Positions 1 to 6,421 are shown, numbered from the stretch's first letter. The stretch is 7,153 nt of DNA from Oscillibacter sp. (GCA_017447005.1 JAFSOM010000005.1:1-7153), one strand, 5' to 3'. Numbers and translations: made by a program. Notes: generated from the letters alone by a model not told the origin.

Positions 1-1116
1 CTCCGTGGCAAGTCCGGCGCGTATGGCAGCCGCCAGTTCAGCGCCGTACATCTTGCGCAGTGGCACGCCGAAATAGTGTTCAAAGTCTCTGGAATCTACC
101 CGCATTCCGTAGGCTGTCCAGAACAGCCAATACACCATTCTCTGACGTTCCGTGAATCGCAGGGTAAGCGATGTGGGAAGTTTCCCCGCGTCAATGCGAC
201 GACAGTATTCTTCCACGGAGAAGGTATTAACTTTGAATTGCTGCCTCAGCAGAGAGACGGCGGAACAGCCAAAACCCAGATAGCTTTCCCGCGTCATGGA
301 GGAATACCGGGCGTTCTGGACGGATGAAAATGTCCAGATTGTTTCGCGTTTCCATCCCTGTTCTGCGCAGTAACGGGTAATCTTGTCCAACAAGACACGC
401 TTTTCCTTCGGACGCATGACGGGAACGTCGCTGGGCGTAAAGTCAAAGTCAATGAAGGGATAGATTGCGACGCAGTTCGCGCCGCTCCGGAACGCGGTTT
501 CCAAATCCGCTCTAATGTCGTCAAAGGTCTGACCCGGGAGCGCGAAAATAAAATCCATGGAGACAGTTTCAAACGGGACGGCGGAGAGCGCCTCGGAGAG
601 CGCTTCGGGCCGGACAGACTTCCGTCCCAAAATCCGCTGATACTTTTCATGGAAGGATTGGACGCCGATACTGATTTTGGTCACGCCGGCCGCTTTCAAC
701 TCTTCCAACGTGGAAACCGTCACATTGTCGGGATGCAATTCCAGTCCGATTCCGTCCGTAATCACGAAATGTTCCCGCAGAGCGGAGACTACTTCTCCAA
801 TGCGTCCGTGAGCGAGCGCCGGTGTGCCTCCGCCGAAATACAAACTGGTTGCGGGAAATTGCCCCTCGTACTGTCCGCCAATCATATGGATTTCCCGCAG
901 CAACGCGTCAATATAGCGATTGCACAGTTCTTCCCGATACGGAACCTTGCAGTAAGGGCAGAAAGAACAGATACGCTTGCAGAAAGGAATATGAACATAA
1001 AGGCCGAGGCGTTCGCACTCCTGAAAAGGGAGCGCCTCGTCATACTCGTTACGAAAGCGGAACGGTTCTAGAGAACGGGTCAGCCACATACGTGTGATAG
1101 TCGTCAGAAAACTCAT
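1..1116 (-). CDS. HemN/HemW-like radical SAM protein, 3' end beyond window
   Basis: Radical SAM enzyme of the oxygen-independent coproporphyrinogen oxidase superfamily (HemN, HemW and HutW/ChuW relatives). The frame is open for 372 codons from ATG at 1116 to the left edge with no stop, so the C-terminus is missing. The cluster motif is Cys46-x3-Cys50-x2-Cys53 in the context YVHIPFCKRIC, followed by PYC with a fourth cysteine, Cys56. The SAM-contacting GGGTP is at residues 95-99. Further family landmarks are SIGVQSF (about 150-156) and the xLPGQT turn (about 193-197), and the visible end resembles the winged-helix HemN C-terminal domain. The start is supported by GAGG at 1127-1130, ten nt upstream. 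One base separates it from the stop of the preceding radical SAM gene, so the two are translated from one message. Homology to the HemN superfamily is clear. Whether it makes haem, carries haem (HemW), breaks haem down or does something else cannot be told. Calling it hemN or hemW would overreach. Confidence 0.9.
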   Translation of the reverse strand, partial: MSFLTTITRMWLTRSLEPFRFRNEYDEALPFQECERLGLYVHIPFCKRICSFCPYCKVPYREELCNRYIDALLREIHMIGGQYEGQFPATSLYFGGGTPALAHGRIGEVVSALREHFVITDGIGLELHPDNVTVSTLEELKAAGVTKISIGVQSFHEKYQRILGRKSVRPEALSEALSAVPFETVSMDFIFALPGQTFDDIRADLETAFRSGANCVAIYPFIDFDFTPSDVPVMRPKEKRVLLDKITRYCAEQGWKRETIWTFSSVQNARYSSMTRESYLGFGCSAVSLLRQQFKVNTFSVEEYCRRIDAGKLPTSLTLRFTERQRMVYWLFWTAYGMRVDSRDFEHYFGVPLRKMYGAELAAAIRAGLATE

Positions 1117-1117
1117 G

Positions 1118-2020
1118 TCAAATGTACCTCAAATATGTCCGCAGCGCTTCTATGATGATGCGGGGATTCCCGTCAAAGAGAAGCGTATACTCAGCTACAA
1201 AGAAATATCCGCAGTGTTCGCAAAGCCCCGGTATATGGATACACCGCCCGCAAACGCTCAACTTTCCATTTTCGAGCACCACGCACTGATGACAGGGCGT
1301 TGGAAATGTGCCGTCAATCAAGTACGGGAACGCGCTTTCCAGGTTAAAGACGGGTACGCCTTCTTTCTTCATGCGCGAGATGGTTCGGCAGACCTCGACT
1401 TTTTCCTCACGCTTCAGCGCCAGCGCCTGCGTGTCCGGATATGGCGTGTGAAAGTTGAAAGAAACAGCCCGTACGTGGTTCGTGTCCCTAGCCAGACGGC
1501 ATACATGCGCCACCGCCCCCTGGTTTAACTGATTGACCGCCATATAAAAGCAGATGTTATCCGAGGTCGCGCTCCGTACGTTTTCGAGGATTTTATCGTA
1601 GGTATCGCCGCGGATGAGGTTATGCCGTTCCCGGTCTCCGTCCATGCTCAACAGAATTAGGTCCGCTTCCGGCACATCCAGCGGGAAGGTGCCGTTGGTG
1701 ACGAGGTTCACAATCAGGAATCCCATGTCCTTGGCCTCCCGCACGAGGTCGCGGACGGTTCGCTCTCCGTCCCGCCACAGGAGCGTCTCCCCGCCACAAA
1801 AAAACAGAATGCGAATCCCCATAGCGTAGAGCGTCCGCATTTCGTCGTGAATCTGACGGTAGGGATAAATGACCGCCGTTAAATTATTCACCGAGCAGTG
1901 GCGGCAATGGAGATTACACTTGTCCGTGAGAATAATTGTGCCGAGGATGGGCTTTTTCTCACGGAACAGAATGGTTCGTATGCCGAAAGAAGCCAGACGC
2001 AGAAAAGACGTTGCTCTCAA
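1118..2020 (-). CDS. radical SAM protein with SPASM-like cysteine-rich C-terminus
   Basis: Radical SAM protein of 300 aa from a TTG start. The [4Fe-4S]/SAM motif is Cys35-x3-Cys39-x2-Cys42 (CNLHCRHC), and the GGE motif that contacts SAM is at 76-78. The C-terminus has six cysteines in three CxxC pairs (243/246, 257/260, 267/270), the arrangement expected to bind one or more auxiliary Fe-S clusters as in SPASM or twitch domains. The first 25 residues are basic and hydrophobic (RLASFGIRTILFR), possibly a membrane-surface helix. The start was chosen because GGGAG at 2029-2033 lies eight nt before TTG at 2020; an in-frame GTG at 2029 overlaps that ribosome site. It is first in an operon with the HemN-like gene, under the promoter at 2085-2112. 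The substrate is not recognisable. SPASM proteins act on peptides, sugars, lipids or cofactors, and no small precursor-peptide gene is visible beside it. Confidence 0.9.
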   Translation of the reverse strand: MRATSFLRLASFGIRTILFREKKPILGTIILTDKCNLHCRHCSVNNLTAVIYPYRQIHDEMRTLYAMGIRILFFCGGETLLWRDGERTVRDLVREAKDMGFLIVNLVTNGTFPLDVPEADLILLSMDGDRERHNLIRGDTYDKILENVRSATSDNICFYMAVNQLNQGAVAHVCRLARDTNHVRAVSFNFHTPYPDTQALALKREEKVEVCRTISRMKKEGVPVFNLESAFPYLIDGTFPTPCHQCVVLENGKLSVCGRCIHIPGLCEHCGYFFVAEYTLLFDGNPRIIIEALRTYLRYI

Positions 2021-2084
2021 AACACACACTCCCTTTCAAAAACGATTATTGGGACGCGGTTTATCCGCCTTCCGTAGTGAGGGC

Positions 2085-2112
2085 ATTATACGCTTTCTCA
2101 TACGAATGTCAA
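2085..2112 (-). promoter_or_regulatory. sigma-70/SigA promoter of the radical SAM operon
   Basis: On the minus strand, TTGACA (2107-2112) is followed by a 16-nt spacer and TATAAT (2085-2090). Both hexamers match consensus exactly. Transcription would begin near 2078 and leave a leader of about 58 nt before the TTG start at 2020. The leader contains a small GCGG/CCGC hairpin and then the GGGAG ribosome site. Confidence 0.85.
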
Positions 2113-2274
2113 GGGCGTTTCCGCAGATTTGTGTGCAATGTGCATAAAATTCGGTTCAATGATATATTATGTTTTTCTTTGTGCAAAATCACCAAAAGGC
2201 CGAGCGTCCGCCGCCGCATGGAGAGCGCCTGTTTTCTGTCTCCGCCAGAAAAACGCAATGCCATGAATTTAAAG

Positions 2275-2380
2275 AACCATCACCCTCCGTTCCTCTCTCC
2301 TTTCAGGGGAAGGGACGGGAACTGGACATGAAATCATATCGCAAGTCTCGGAAAGTCCCCCCTGAAGGGGGCGGTTATCC
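2275..2380. repeat. degenerate copy of the C/G-rich repeat, inverted halves
   Basis: Bases 2275-2322 resemble the core of the MITE at 2716-2759: they start AACC, pass through a pyrimidine run, contain an identical TTTCAGGGG, and end GGGAAC, with many mismatches between. On the other side, around 2351-2380, GTCCCCCCTGAAGGGGG looks like the inverted partner. The pair suggests an old, eroded element of the same family. Its right edge abuts the point where ParB similarity stops. No target duplication was found. Confidence is moderate because C/G-rich pyrimidine runs can match by chance. Confidence 0.45.
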
Positions 2381-2388
2381 TCTCCGCG

Positions 2389-2571
2389 CTTGCGGAGTTT
2401 CTCGCCGGAAATGGTAAGGTCATACTGTTCCGGTTTCTTTTCCTCCGACATAACGGCAAGCGCCATGTCCGCGTCCAGCGCGTTAAGCCTGCTGAGTTGC
2501 GGCATACGCTTGGCCTGAGAAAGCGACAGCGTGGCCTGTTCGCTTTCGATAGCGTCCGCAAGCAGGGCATT
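2389..2571 (-). pseudogene. ParB-like partition protein remnant (internal to C-terminal fragment)
   Basis: On the minus strand a 61-codon stretch reads from Asn at 2571 to Lys at 2389. It contains LSLSQAKRM, a run of alternating polar and hydrophobic residues, MSEEKKPEQ, then ISGEKLRK. This pattern resembles the region after the DNA-binding helices of plasmid/ICE-type ParB proteins of Clostridia, where a SxSQAxRM segment is followed by an SEEKPNQ segment and a short basic stretch. A TGA (2572-2574) precedes it, there is no start or ribosome site, and similarity ends where the repeat-like sequence begins near 2385. The usual next part of the protein is missing, so it cannot be functional. The assignment rests on recalled family patterns, not a search. 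Confidence 0.6.
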
Positions 2572-2663
2572 TCAACTCGCGCTTGTGTAAAACATAAGGG
2601 ATTTTTTGCGCTTTTGTCTCTTTCCTTCTCCGTCATTTGACAGATGGGGTTCCCTTTCATGCG

Positions 2664-2672
2664 TTTGTCATG
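2664..2672. repeat. left target-site duplication of the MITE-like element
   Basis: TTTGTCATG here is repeated exactly, in the same orientation, at 2927-2935, directly outside the inverted termini of the element. The match extends to ten bases if the following G is counted. Confidence 0.75.
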
Positions 2673-2926
2673 GTATGCGTAAAATTTTCATTGGCAAGTA
2701 AACTTTCGGATGGAAAACCCCTCCCCCTGACCCCCTCCCCTTTCAGGGGCGGGGGAACGCTCGAATATGCGTGAAATCTTCAAAAATTGGCTTTTTCGTT
2801 TGCTTTCAACTGAAATTTATTTTACTATCGCCTTTCCGGATTTCGTTCCCCCGTCCCTGAAAGGGAAGGGGGACAGGGGGAAGGGTTCGATTGCGCGCAA
2901 CTTGCCAACGATTGCTACACGCATAC
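2673..2926. mobile_element. MITE-like non-autonomous element, 254 bp
   Basis: The ends are inverted copies: GTATGCGT at 2673-2680 and its complement ACGCATAC at 2919-2926. Moving inward, TTGGCAAGT at 2691-2699 is mirrored by ACTTGCCAA at 2900-2908 at the same distance. A 44-base C/G-rich core (2716-2759, starting AACCCC and ending GGGGGAACG) is mirrored at 2844-2887 with 40 of 44 positions identical. Each core also contains its own inner dyad (CCCCTTTCAGGGG). The element is flanked by a 9-bp direct repeat, as expected from transposase-mediated insertion. It has no transposase gene, so it would need one supplied elsewhere. A transcript could fold into a long hairpin with about 84 nt between the core arms. 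The insertion lies between the ParB fossil and the antitoxin promoter and does not interrupt a recognisable gene. A duplication of this size fits several IS families, and I cannot name the parent. Confidence 0.8.
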
Positions 2927-2935
2927 TTTGTCATG
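2927..2935. repeat. right target-site duplication of the MITE-like element
   Basis: TTTGTCATG, an exact direct copy of 2664-2672, begins at the base after the right terminal inverted repeat ends (2926). Confidence 0.75.
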
Positions 2936-2953
2936 GCGTCCTCAAATCACGCG

Positions 2954-2982
2954 TTGACATTTTTGTATTACTATGCTATACT
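2954..2982 (+). promoter_or_regulatory. sigma-70/SigA promoter before the antitoxin remnant
   Basis: TTGACA (2954-2959), a 17-nt spacer, then TATACT (2977-2982), one mismatch from the consensus -10. Transcription would start near 2989 and give a leader of about 45 nt before the antitoxin reading frame. No terminator is visible between here and the chemoreceptor at 3389, so this promoter may also serve that gene. Confidence 0.8.
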
Positions 2983-3022
2983 CCATATGTGAAACTATGC
3001 TGAAACCCATTGTTTTGCATGC

Positions 3023-3029
3023 AAGGAGG
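3023..3029 (+). promoter_or_regulatory. ribosome binding site facing an ATA codon
   Basis: AAGGAGG is a full-strength Shine-Dalgarno sequence. Five nt later, at the expected start position, stands ATA (3035-3037) rather than ATG. No in-frame ATG, GTG or TTG lies at a usable distance; the next candidate would be CTG at 3050. Confidence 0.8.
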
Positions 3030-3034
3030 CTGTT

Positions 3035-3330
3035 ATAGGCGAGCAGGCGCTGAACCAGTTCCGGTCGGATAAAGCCCTCCGGGAAGACTGCGTGGCGATT
3101 TACGAAGCCCTTGGAATGGATTTGAGCGCCGCGTTCCGGATATTGGTAGAGAGAACCCGGATGGCGCGGGACTTCCGTTTCCCGCCCTACTGCCTGAAAA
3201 CTGGTTGACGAAAGCGAAAGCGCGAGCGGCGACTGCGCATGAAGAGGTAGAGGACGCGCCGGAAATGGCGCCGGAGGAAACCAACGCGGAAATACGCGCC
3301 GCCGGGGCGGAAAGAGAACCGAACCATTGA
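3035..3330 (+). pseudogene. RelB/DinJ-family antitoxin, broken (no start codon, frameshift)
   Basis: The first frame (3035-3208, 57 codons) reads NQFRSDKALRED, then IYEALGMDLSAAFRILVERT. This is the ribbon-helix-helix N-terminus of RelB/DinJ antitoxins, which repress their own operon and neutralise a RelE/YafQ-type toxin. Similarity breaks near 3168-3170: the frame continues RDFRFPPYC and stops. Shifting as though one G had been lost from the GGG run gives the family's usual GLPF motif, then PALLPENW, and later APEETNAEIRAAGAERE, close to the common antitoxin tail EINAEIxAxRAER, with a stop at 3328-3330. One restored G gives a single protein of about 98 aa, a normal length. A second lesion is ATA in place of the start codon. 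No toxin gene follows: the next frame is the chemoreceptor. Family assignment is confident from the motifs; loss of function is inferred from the two lesions. A sequencing error could explain the frameshift but not easily both. Confidence 0.8.
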
Positions 3331-3388
3331 GCGATTGCGCCGTCGATACGGACGCGTCGGAGAAGCCGAAGAAACGGAGAAAGGCTGT

Positions 3389-5416
3389 ATGCAAATGAGC
3401 GCAGAGAAACGGAAAACGAACGGAACGCGTGGACAAACTGTCAGCGTGGCGGTAAAACTGGCGGGATTCGTCATTCCCGCGATTGTCATTGTCGTGACCG
3501 CGCTGATTTTCGTCGTCCGCGGCGCCACATCCAACATTATCGTCCGTCAGGGCGAAACGCTGATGGAAACGGAAGCCGGGAGCCTCGTCCGGCAGACGAA
3601 AACATGGATGGACGCGATAATCGCGCAGTTGGACGCCCAGCGCGCCGCGCTGGAATCCTCGGAGATGACGCCGGAGGAAGAGTTGGCCTGTATCCGGCGC
3701 ATGACGAACCCGGACAGCGCATTTCCGGGCGGCTTGTACGTCGGCACGACGGACGGGCGGATGATTCACGGAACATGGGTTCCCGACGCGTCCTTTGACC
3801 CGACTGTGCGCGGGTGGTATCTGGACGGGCTGAACCGTTCCGATTTCCGTTTCGGCGCGCCCTATCTCGACGCCATCACGCATGAGATTGTGGCGCCAGC
3901 GTCCGCCGCGTTCCGGGACAGCTACGGCAATCTCCGGAGCGTCGCGGCGGGAGATGTGGAGCTTGCGGAAATTTCCCGCATTGTCTCTGACGTAAAAATC
4001 GGGGAAAGCGGCGGCGCGTTCATCGCGGACGCGGACGCCTCCATGATTATCGGCGCCGGAAACCGCGAGGCGACGGGGCTGACGTTTGCGGAGCTTGCGG
4101 AAACGCCGCTTTACGCGTCGGCGCGGCAGTGGATTGAAAGCCGTCAGGAGGGAATGCGCGAGGCGGACGTTGACGGGCAAACCGTCCGGTACTGTCTGGC
4201 CCGCGTTCCCGACAGCGGCTGGATGGCCGTCACATTCGCGCCATACGCCGAAATGACGCGGGAGGCGCATACTTTAACCGTGCGTCTGACCGTCGCGGCG
4301 GCTGTGACAATCGCCATTTTGAGCGTTTTGATAATTATCGCGCTGTTCCGCGCCGTGATTCTCCCGCTGGGGAAACTGAATCTCGCGGCGGCGGGCATTG
4401 CGGGCGGGAATCTGGACGAAACGCTCGATTTCCGCTCCAACGACGAGTTCGGAACCCTCGCGGACAACTTCCGGAAAACGGCGGAGCGCCTACGTTCCTA
4501 TATCGGCTACATCGACGAAATTTCGGCGGTTCTGAACGAAATCGCGGGCGGGAATCTGATGTTCCAACTCCAGAGGGATTACGCGGGCGGGTTCTCGAAA
4601 GTCAAAACCGCGCTGGACAATATCTCCGATTCTCTCAACGATACGATTTCCCGGATTGACCAGTCCTCCCGGCAGGTTTCCGCGGGGGCGGGCGCGCTGT
4701 CCAGAGATTCCCGGATTCTCAGCGACGGCGCGTCGGAACAGGCCTCCGCCGTCCGGACGCTCTCCGACGCGGTCTCCGGGCTTTCCGAACAGGTGCGCCG
4801 AAACGCCGACGACGCCAGAACCGTCAGCGACGAGGTCAACGCGGCGTCGCGGCGCGTCTCCGAGAGTAACGAGCGGATGAAACTTCTGACCCGTTCCATG
4901 TCGGAAATTGGCGAGACTTCCGCCGAAATTGATAAGATTATCAAGCTCATCGACGACATCGCTTTCCAGACGAATATTCTCGCGCTCAACGCGGCGGTGG
5001 AGGCGGCGCGGGCCGGGACGCAGGGCAAAGGCTTCGCCGTCGTCGCCGACGAGGTGCGGACGCTCGCCTCGCGCACGGCGGAGGCCGCCCAGCGCACGAC
5101 GGAATTAATAAAAGCGTCCGGGGAGGCGGTGCGGCGCGGCGGCGGCCTTGCCGACGAAACGGCGGCGAACCTCGCCGCGACTGCGGACGATATGGAAACT
5201 ATCGCCGCCGCCGTCAACCGGATTGCGCAAGCGTCCGAAACGCAGTCGGATTCCATTTCGCAGGTCTCGGAGGGTATCGAGCGGATTTCCGGCGTCATTC
5301 AAAACAACAGTTCCACGTCCGGACAAACGGCCTCTTCCAGTCAGGAACTGTCCGTTCAGGCGCGGACTTTGAAGGAACTGGTGGAAAAATTCCGCTTCGA
5401 CCCCCGAAAATCGTGA
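3389..5416 (+). CDS. methyl-accepting chemotaxis protein with dCache sensor
   Basis: Transmembrane chemoreceptor of 675 aa that would pass ligand signals to CheA/CheW and so to the flagellar motor. From the ATG at 3389: cytoplasmic start (1-17), membrane helix (about 18-43), extracellular sensor (about 44-295), second helix (about 297-322), HAMP domain (about 322-372), a second HAMP-like segment (about 374-420), then the coiled-coil signalling domain to the end. The sensor looks like dCache_1: FDPTVRGWY (136-144), APYLD (157-161) and AAGDV (186-190) match the RxWY, PYxD and D positions that hold small ligands, often amino acids, in this family. The conserved hairpin tip DIAFQTNILALNAA is at 523-536, followed by EAARAG and GFAVVADEVR. 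There is no C-terminal CheR/CheB-binding pentapeptide. GGAG at 3376-3379 supports ATG 3389; an in-frame TTG at 3335 would add 18 unlikely residues. The MBL-fold gene follows after 64 nt without a clear terminator. Confidence 0.93.
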   Translation: MQMSAEKRKTNGTRGQTVSVAVKLAGFVIPAIVIVVTALIFVVRGATSNIIVRQGETLMETEAGSLVRQTKTWMDAIIAQLDAQRAALESSEMTPEEELACIRRMTNPDSAFPGGLYVGTTDGRMIHGTWVPDASFDPTVRGWYLDGLNRSDFRFGAPYLDAITHEIVAPASAAFRDSYGNLRSVAAGDVELAEISRIVSDVKIGESGGAFIADADASMIIGAGNREATGLTFAELAETPLYASARQWIESRQEGMREADVDGQTVRYCLARVPDSGWMAVTFAPYAEMTREAHTLTVRLTVAAAVTIAILSVLIIIALFRAVILPLGKLNLAAAGIAGGNLDETLDFRSNDEFGTLADNFRKTAERLRSYIGYIDEISAVLNEIAGGNLMFQLQRDYAGGFSKVKTALDNISDSLNDTISRIDQSSRQVSAGAGALSRDSRILSDGASEQASAVRTLSDAVSGLSEQVRRNADDARTVSDEVNAASRRVSESNERMKLLTRSMSEIGETSAEIDKIIKLIDDIAFQTNILALNAAVEAARAGTQGKGFAVVADEVRTLASRTAEAAQRTTELIKASGEAVRRGGGLADETAANLAATADDMETIAAAVNRIAQASETQSDSISQVSEGIERISGVIQNNSSTSGQTASSSQELSVQARTLKELVEKFRFDPRKS

Positions 5417-5480
5417 CGGAAAAAGAAAGCGTTATTATCCTAAACGCAAACGCCGATTTCATTTCAGAGAGGAACGCGCC

Positions 5481-6311
5481 ATGCGGATTGTCACGCTGAT
5501 GGAAAATTCCCCCGGCCCCGCCGGATGCGCCTTTGAACACGGCCTGAGCTTCTATATCGAAACGGAACGGCGGCGGATTCTGTCGGATACCGGAGCGAGC
5601 GCCGCCTTTCTCGATAACGCCGCCCTTCTGGGCGTTCCGTTGGAAACCGTGGACGCCGTCTTTGTCAGCCACGGACACTATGACCATGCGGGCGGCGTCC
5701 TGCCTTTCGTACAGCGCAACCCCCGCGCCGTGATTTACGTCCAGCGCACGGCGGAACTCCCGTATTACGCTATGGATGAGGACGGCTTCCATTATATCGG
5801 CATGAACCCGGAAATCGCCGCCCTTCCGCAGATTCGTTTCCTCGACGGCGACGCGGACATTGACGGCGAATTGAGCGTTCTTGGGCATATCACGGGGCGT
5901 CGGCTCTGGCCCGCGAGCAACCGCTCCCTGAAACGGCTGGACGGCGGGGCGTTCGTACAGGACAGCTTTTCCCATGAACAGGCGCTGGTCGTCAGGCAGT
6001 CGGGGCGCTTTTATCTCTTTTCCGGTTGCGCCCATAACGGCATTCTGAACGCGCTGGACCGTTTCCGGGAGAAGTACGGCAGAAATCCCGACGCCGTGTT
6101 CAGCGGCTTTCATTTCATGAAGCGCGGGGAGTACGCGCCGGAGGAACTGACGGAAATCCGGGAAACGGCGCGGGAGCTTGCCCGTATGGATACGGAATTT
6201 TATTCCGGGCATTGCACGGGTCAGCGGGCGTTCGCGCTTATGCGGGAAATCATGGACGGACAACTTCACGAACTTCACAGCGGGATGGAAATTCCCGTGG
6301 AAAATATCTGA
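5481..6311 (+). CDS. metallo-beta-lactamase-fold hydrolase, COG1237 type
   Basis: Cytoplasmic metallohydrolase of 276 aa with no signal peptide. The metal-binding motif is HGHYDH (His64, His66, Asp68, His69), preceded by SDTG (35-38) in the usual position. Further family landmarks are DSFSHEQALVV (161-171), SGCAHNGILN with His185, SGFHF with His211, and YSGHCTG with His244. This set marks the COG1237 group, often labelled 7,8-dihydropterin-6-methyl-4-(ribofuranosyl)-aminobenzene-5'-phosphate synthase after its archaeal relatives. In bacteria that label is usually not proven, so substrate and pathway are left open. Length is normal for the group. AGAGAGGA at 5465-5472 fits the ATG at 5481. It probably shares a transcript with the chemoreceptor and ends at the terminator at 6331-6361. 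Base composition and codon use look like those of the chemoreceptor. The family call is firm; the reaction is unknown. Confidence 0.92.
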   Translation: MRIVTLMENSPGPAGCAFEHGLSFYIETERRRILSDTGASAAFLDNAALLGVPLETVDAVFVSHGHYDHAGGVLPFVQRNPRAVIYVQRTAELPYYAMDEDGFHYIGMNPEIAALPQIRFLDGDADIDGELSVLGHITGRRLWPASNRSLKRLDGGAFVQDSFSHEQALVVRQSGRFYLFSGCAHNGILNALDRFREKYGRNPDAVFSGFHFMKRGEYAPEELTEIRETARELARMDTEFYSGHCTGQRAFALMREIMDGQLHELHSGMEIPVENI

Positions 6312-6330
6312 AAACGCGCCTTCCGAAAGC

Positions 6331-6361
6331 ATGGCGAACCTGTCCGGGTTCGCCGTTTTTT
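6331..6361 (+). terminator. intrinsic terminator after the MBL-fold gene
   Basis: GGCGAACC (6333-6340), a six-base loop (TGTCCG) and GGTTCGCC (6347-6354) form a perfect eight-pair stem. A T-G and an A-T pair can extend it, and a run of six T (6356-6361) follows. It lies 19 nt after the stop codon and should end the chemoreceptor-hydrolase transcript. Confidence 0.9.
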
Positions 6362-6421
6362 CATGCTCGGCGGACGCGGACTGACGCAGGTTTTCATTAC
6401 GATGGAAAAGGGGAAATCAAT

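Larger units (their letters stand above)
2021..3034. other. about 1 kb without an intact gene, holding mobile-DNA debris
   Basis: This gap separates the minus-strand radical SAM operon from the plus-strand genes. It contains the radical SAM promoter, a degenerate C/G-rich repeat (2275-2380), a ParB remnant (2389-2571), a MITE-like element (2673-2926) and the antitoxin promoter (2954-2982). Between 2113 and 2274, and between 2572 and 2663, nothing is recognisable on either strand. Open frames there are short and have no convincing ribosome sites. No tRNA-like cloverleaf was seen. Confidence 0.7.

Noticed and set aside
1094..1528. 144-codon open frame on the plus strand
   Set aside because: Antisense to the cysteine-rich end of the SPASM-like radical SAM gene, which is supported by motifs, promoter and ribosome site.
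2334..2660. 108-codon open frame on the minus strand
   Set aside because: It overlaps the ParB remnant in another frame, is rich in Arg and Ser and has no recognisable domain. The ParB-like frame carries the family pattern.
2890..2926. GGTTCGATT resembling a tRNA T-arm
   Set aside because: No acceptor stem, anticodon arm or D-arm surrounds it. It belongs to the right arm of the MITE-like element.
2767..3003. 78-codon open frame on the plus strand
   Set aside because: It runs through the MITE-like element and the antitoxin promoter, and its Lys/Gly-rich part is just the C/G-rich repeat translated.
3168..3208. Possible programmed frameshift in the antitoxin
   Set aside because: No X-XXY-YYZ slippery heptamer or strong downstream structure was seen at the shift point, and the start codon is also damaged. 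Simple decay explains both.
2942..4270. 442-codon open frame on the minus strand
   Set aside because: It lies opposite the antitoxin remnant and the chemoreceptor sensor region. Its translation is rich in Arg, Pro and His with no domain. It is a product of GC-rich codon bias in the real plus-strand gene.
4579..5298. 239-codon open frame on the minus strand, Ser/Ala-rich
   Set aside because: Mirror image of the heptad-rich signalling domain of the chemoreceptor; low complexity and no ribosome site.
5295..6332. 345-codon open frame on the minus strand
   Set aside because: Antisense to the MBL-fold gene, which has an intact motif set and a ribosome site. The antisense translation shows no family features.
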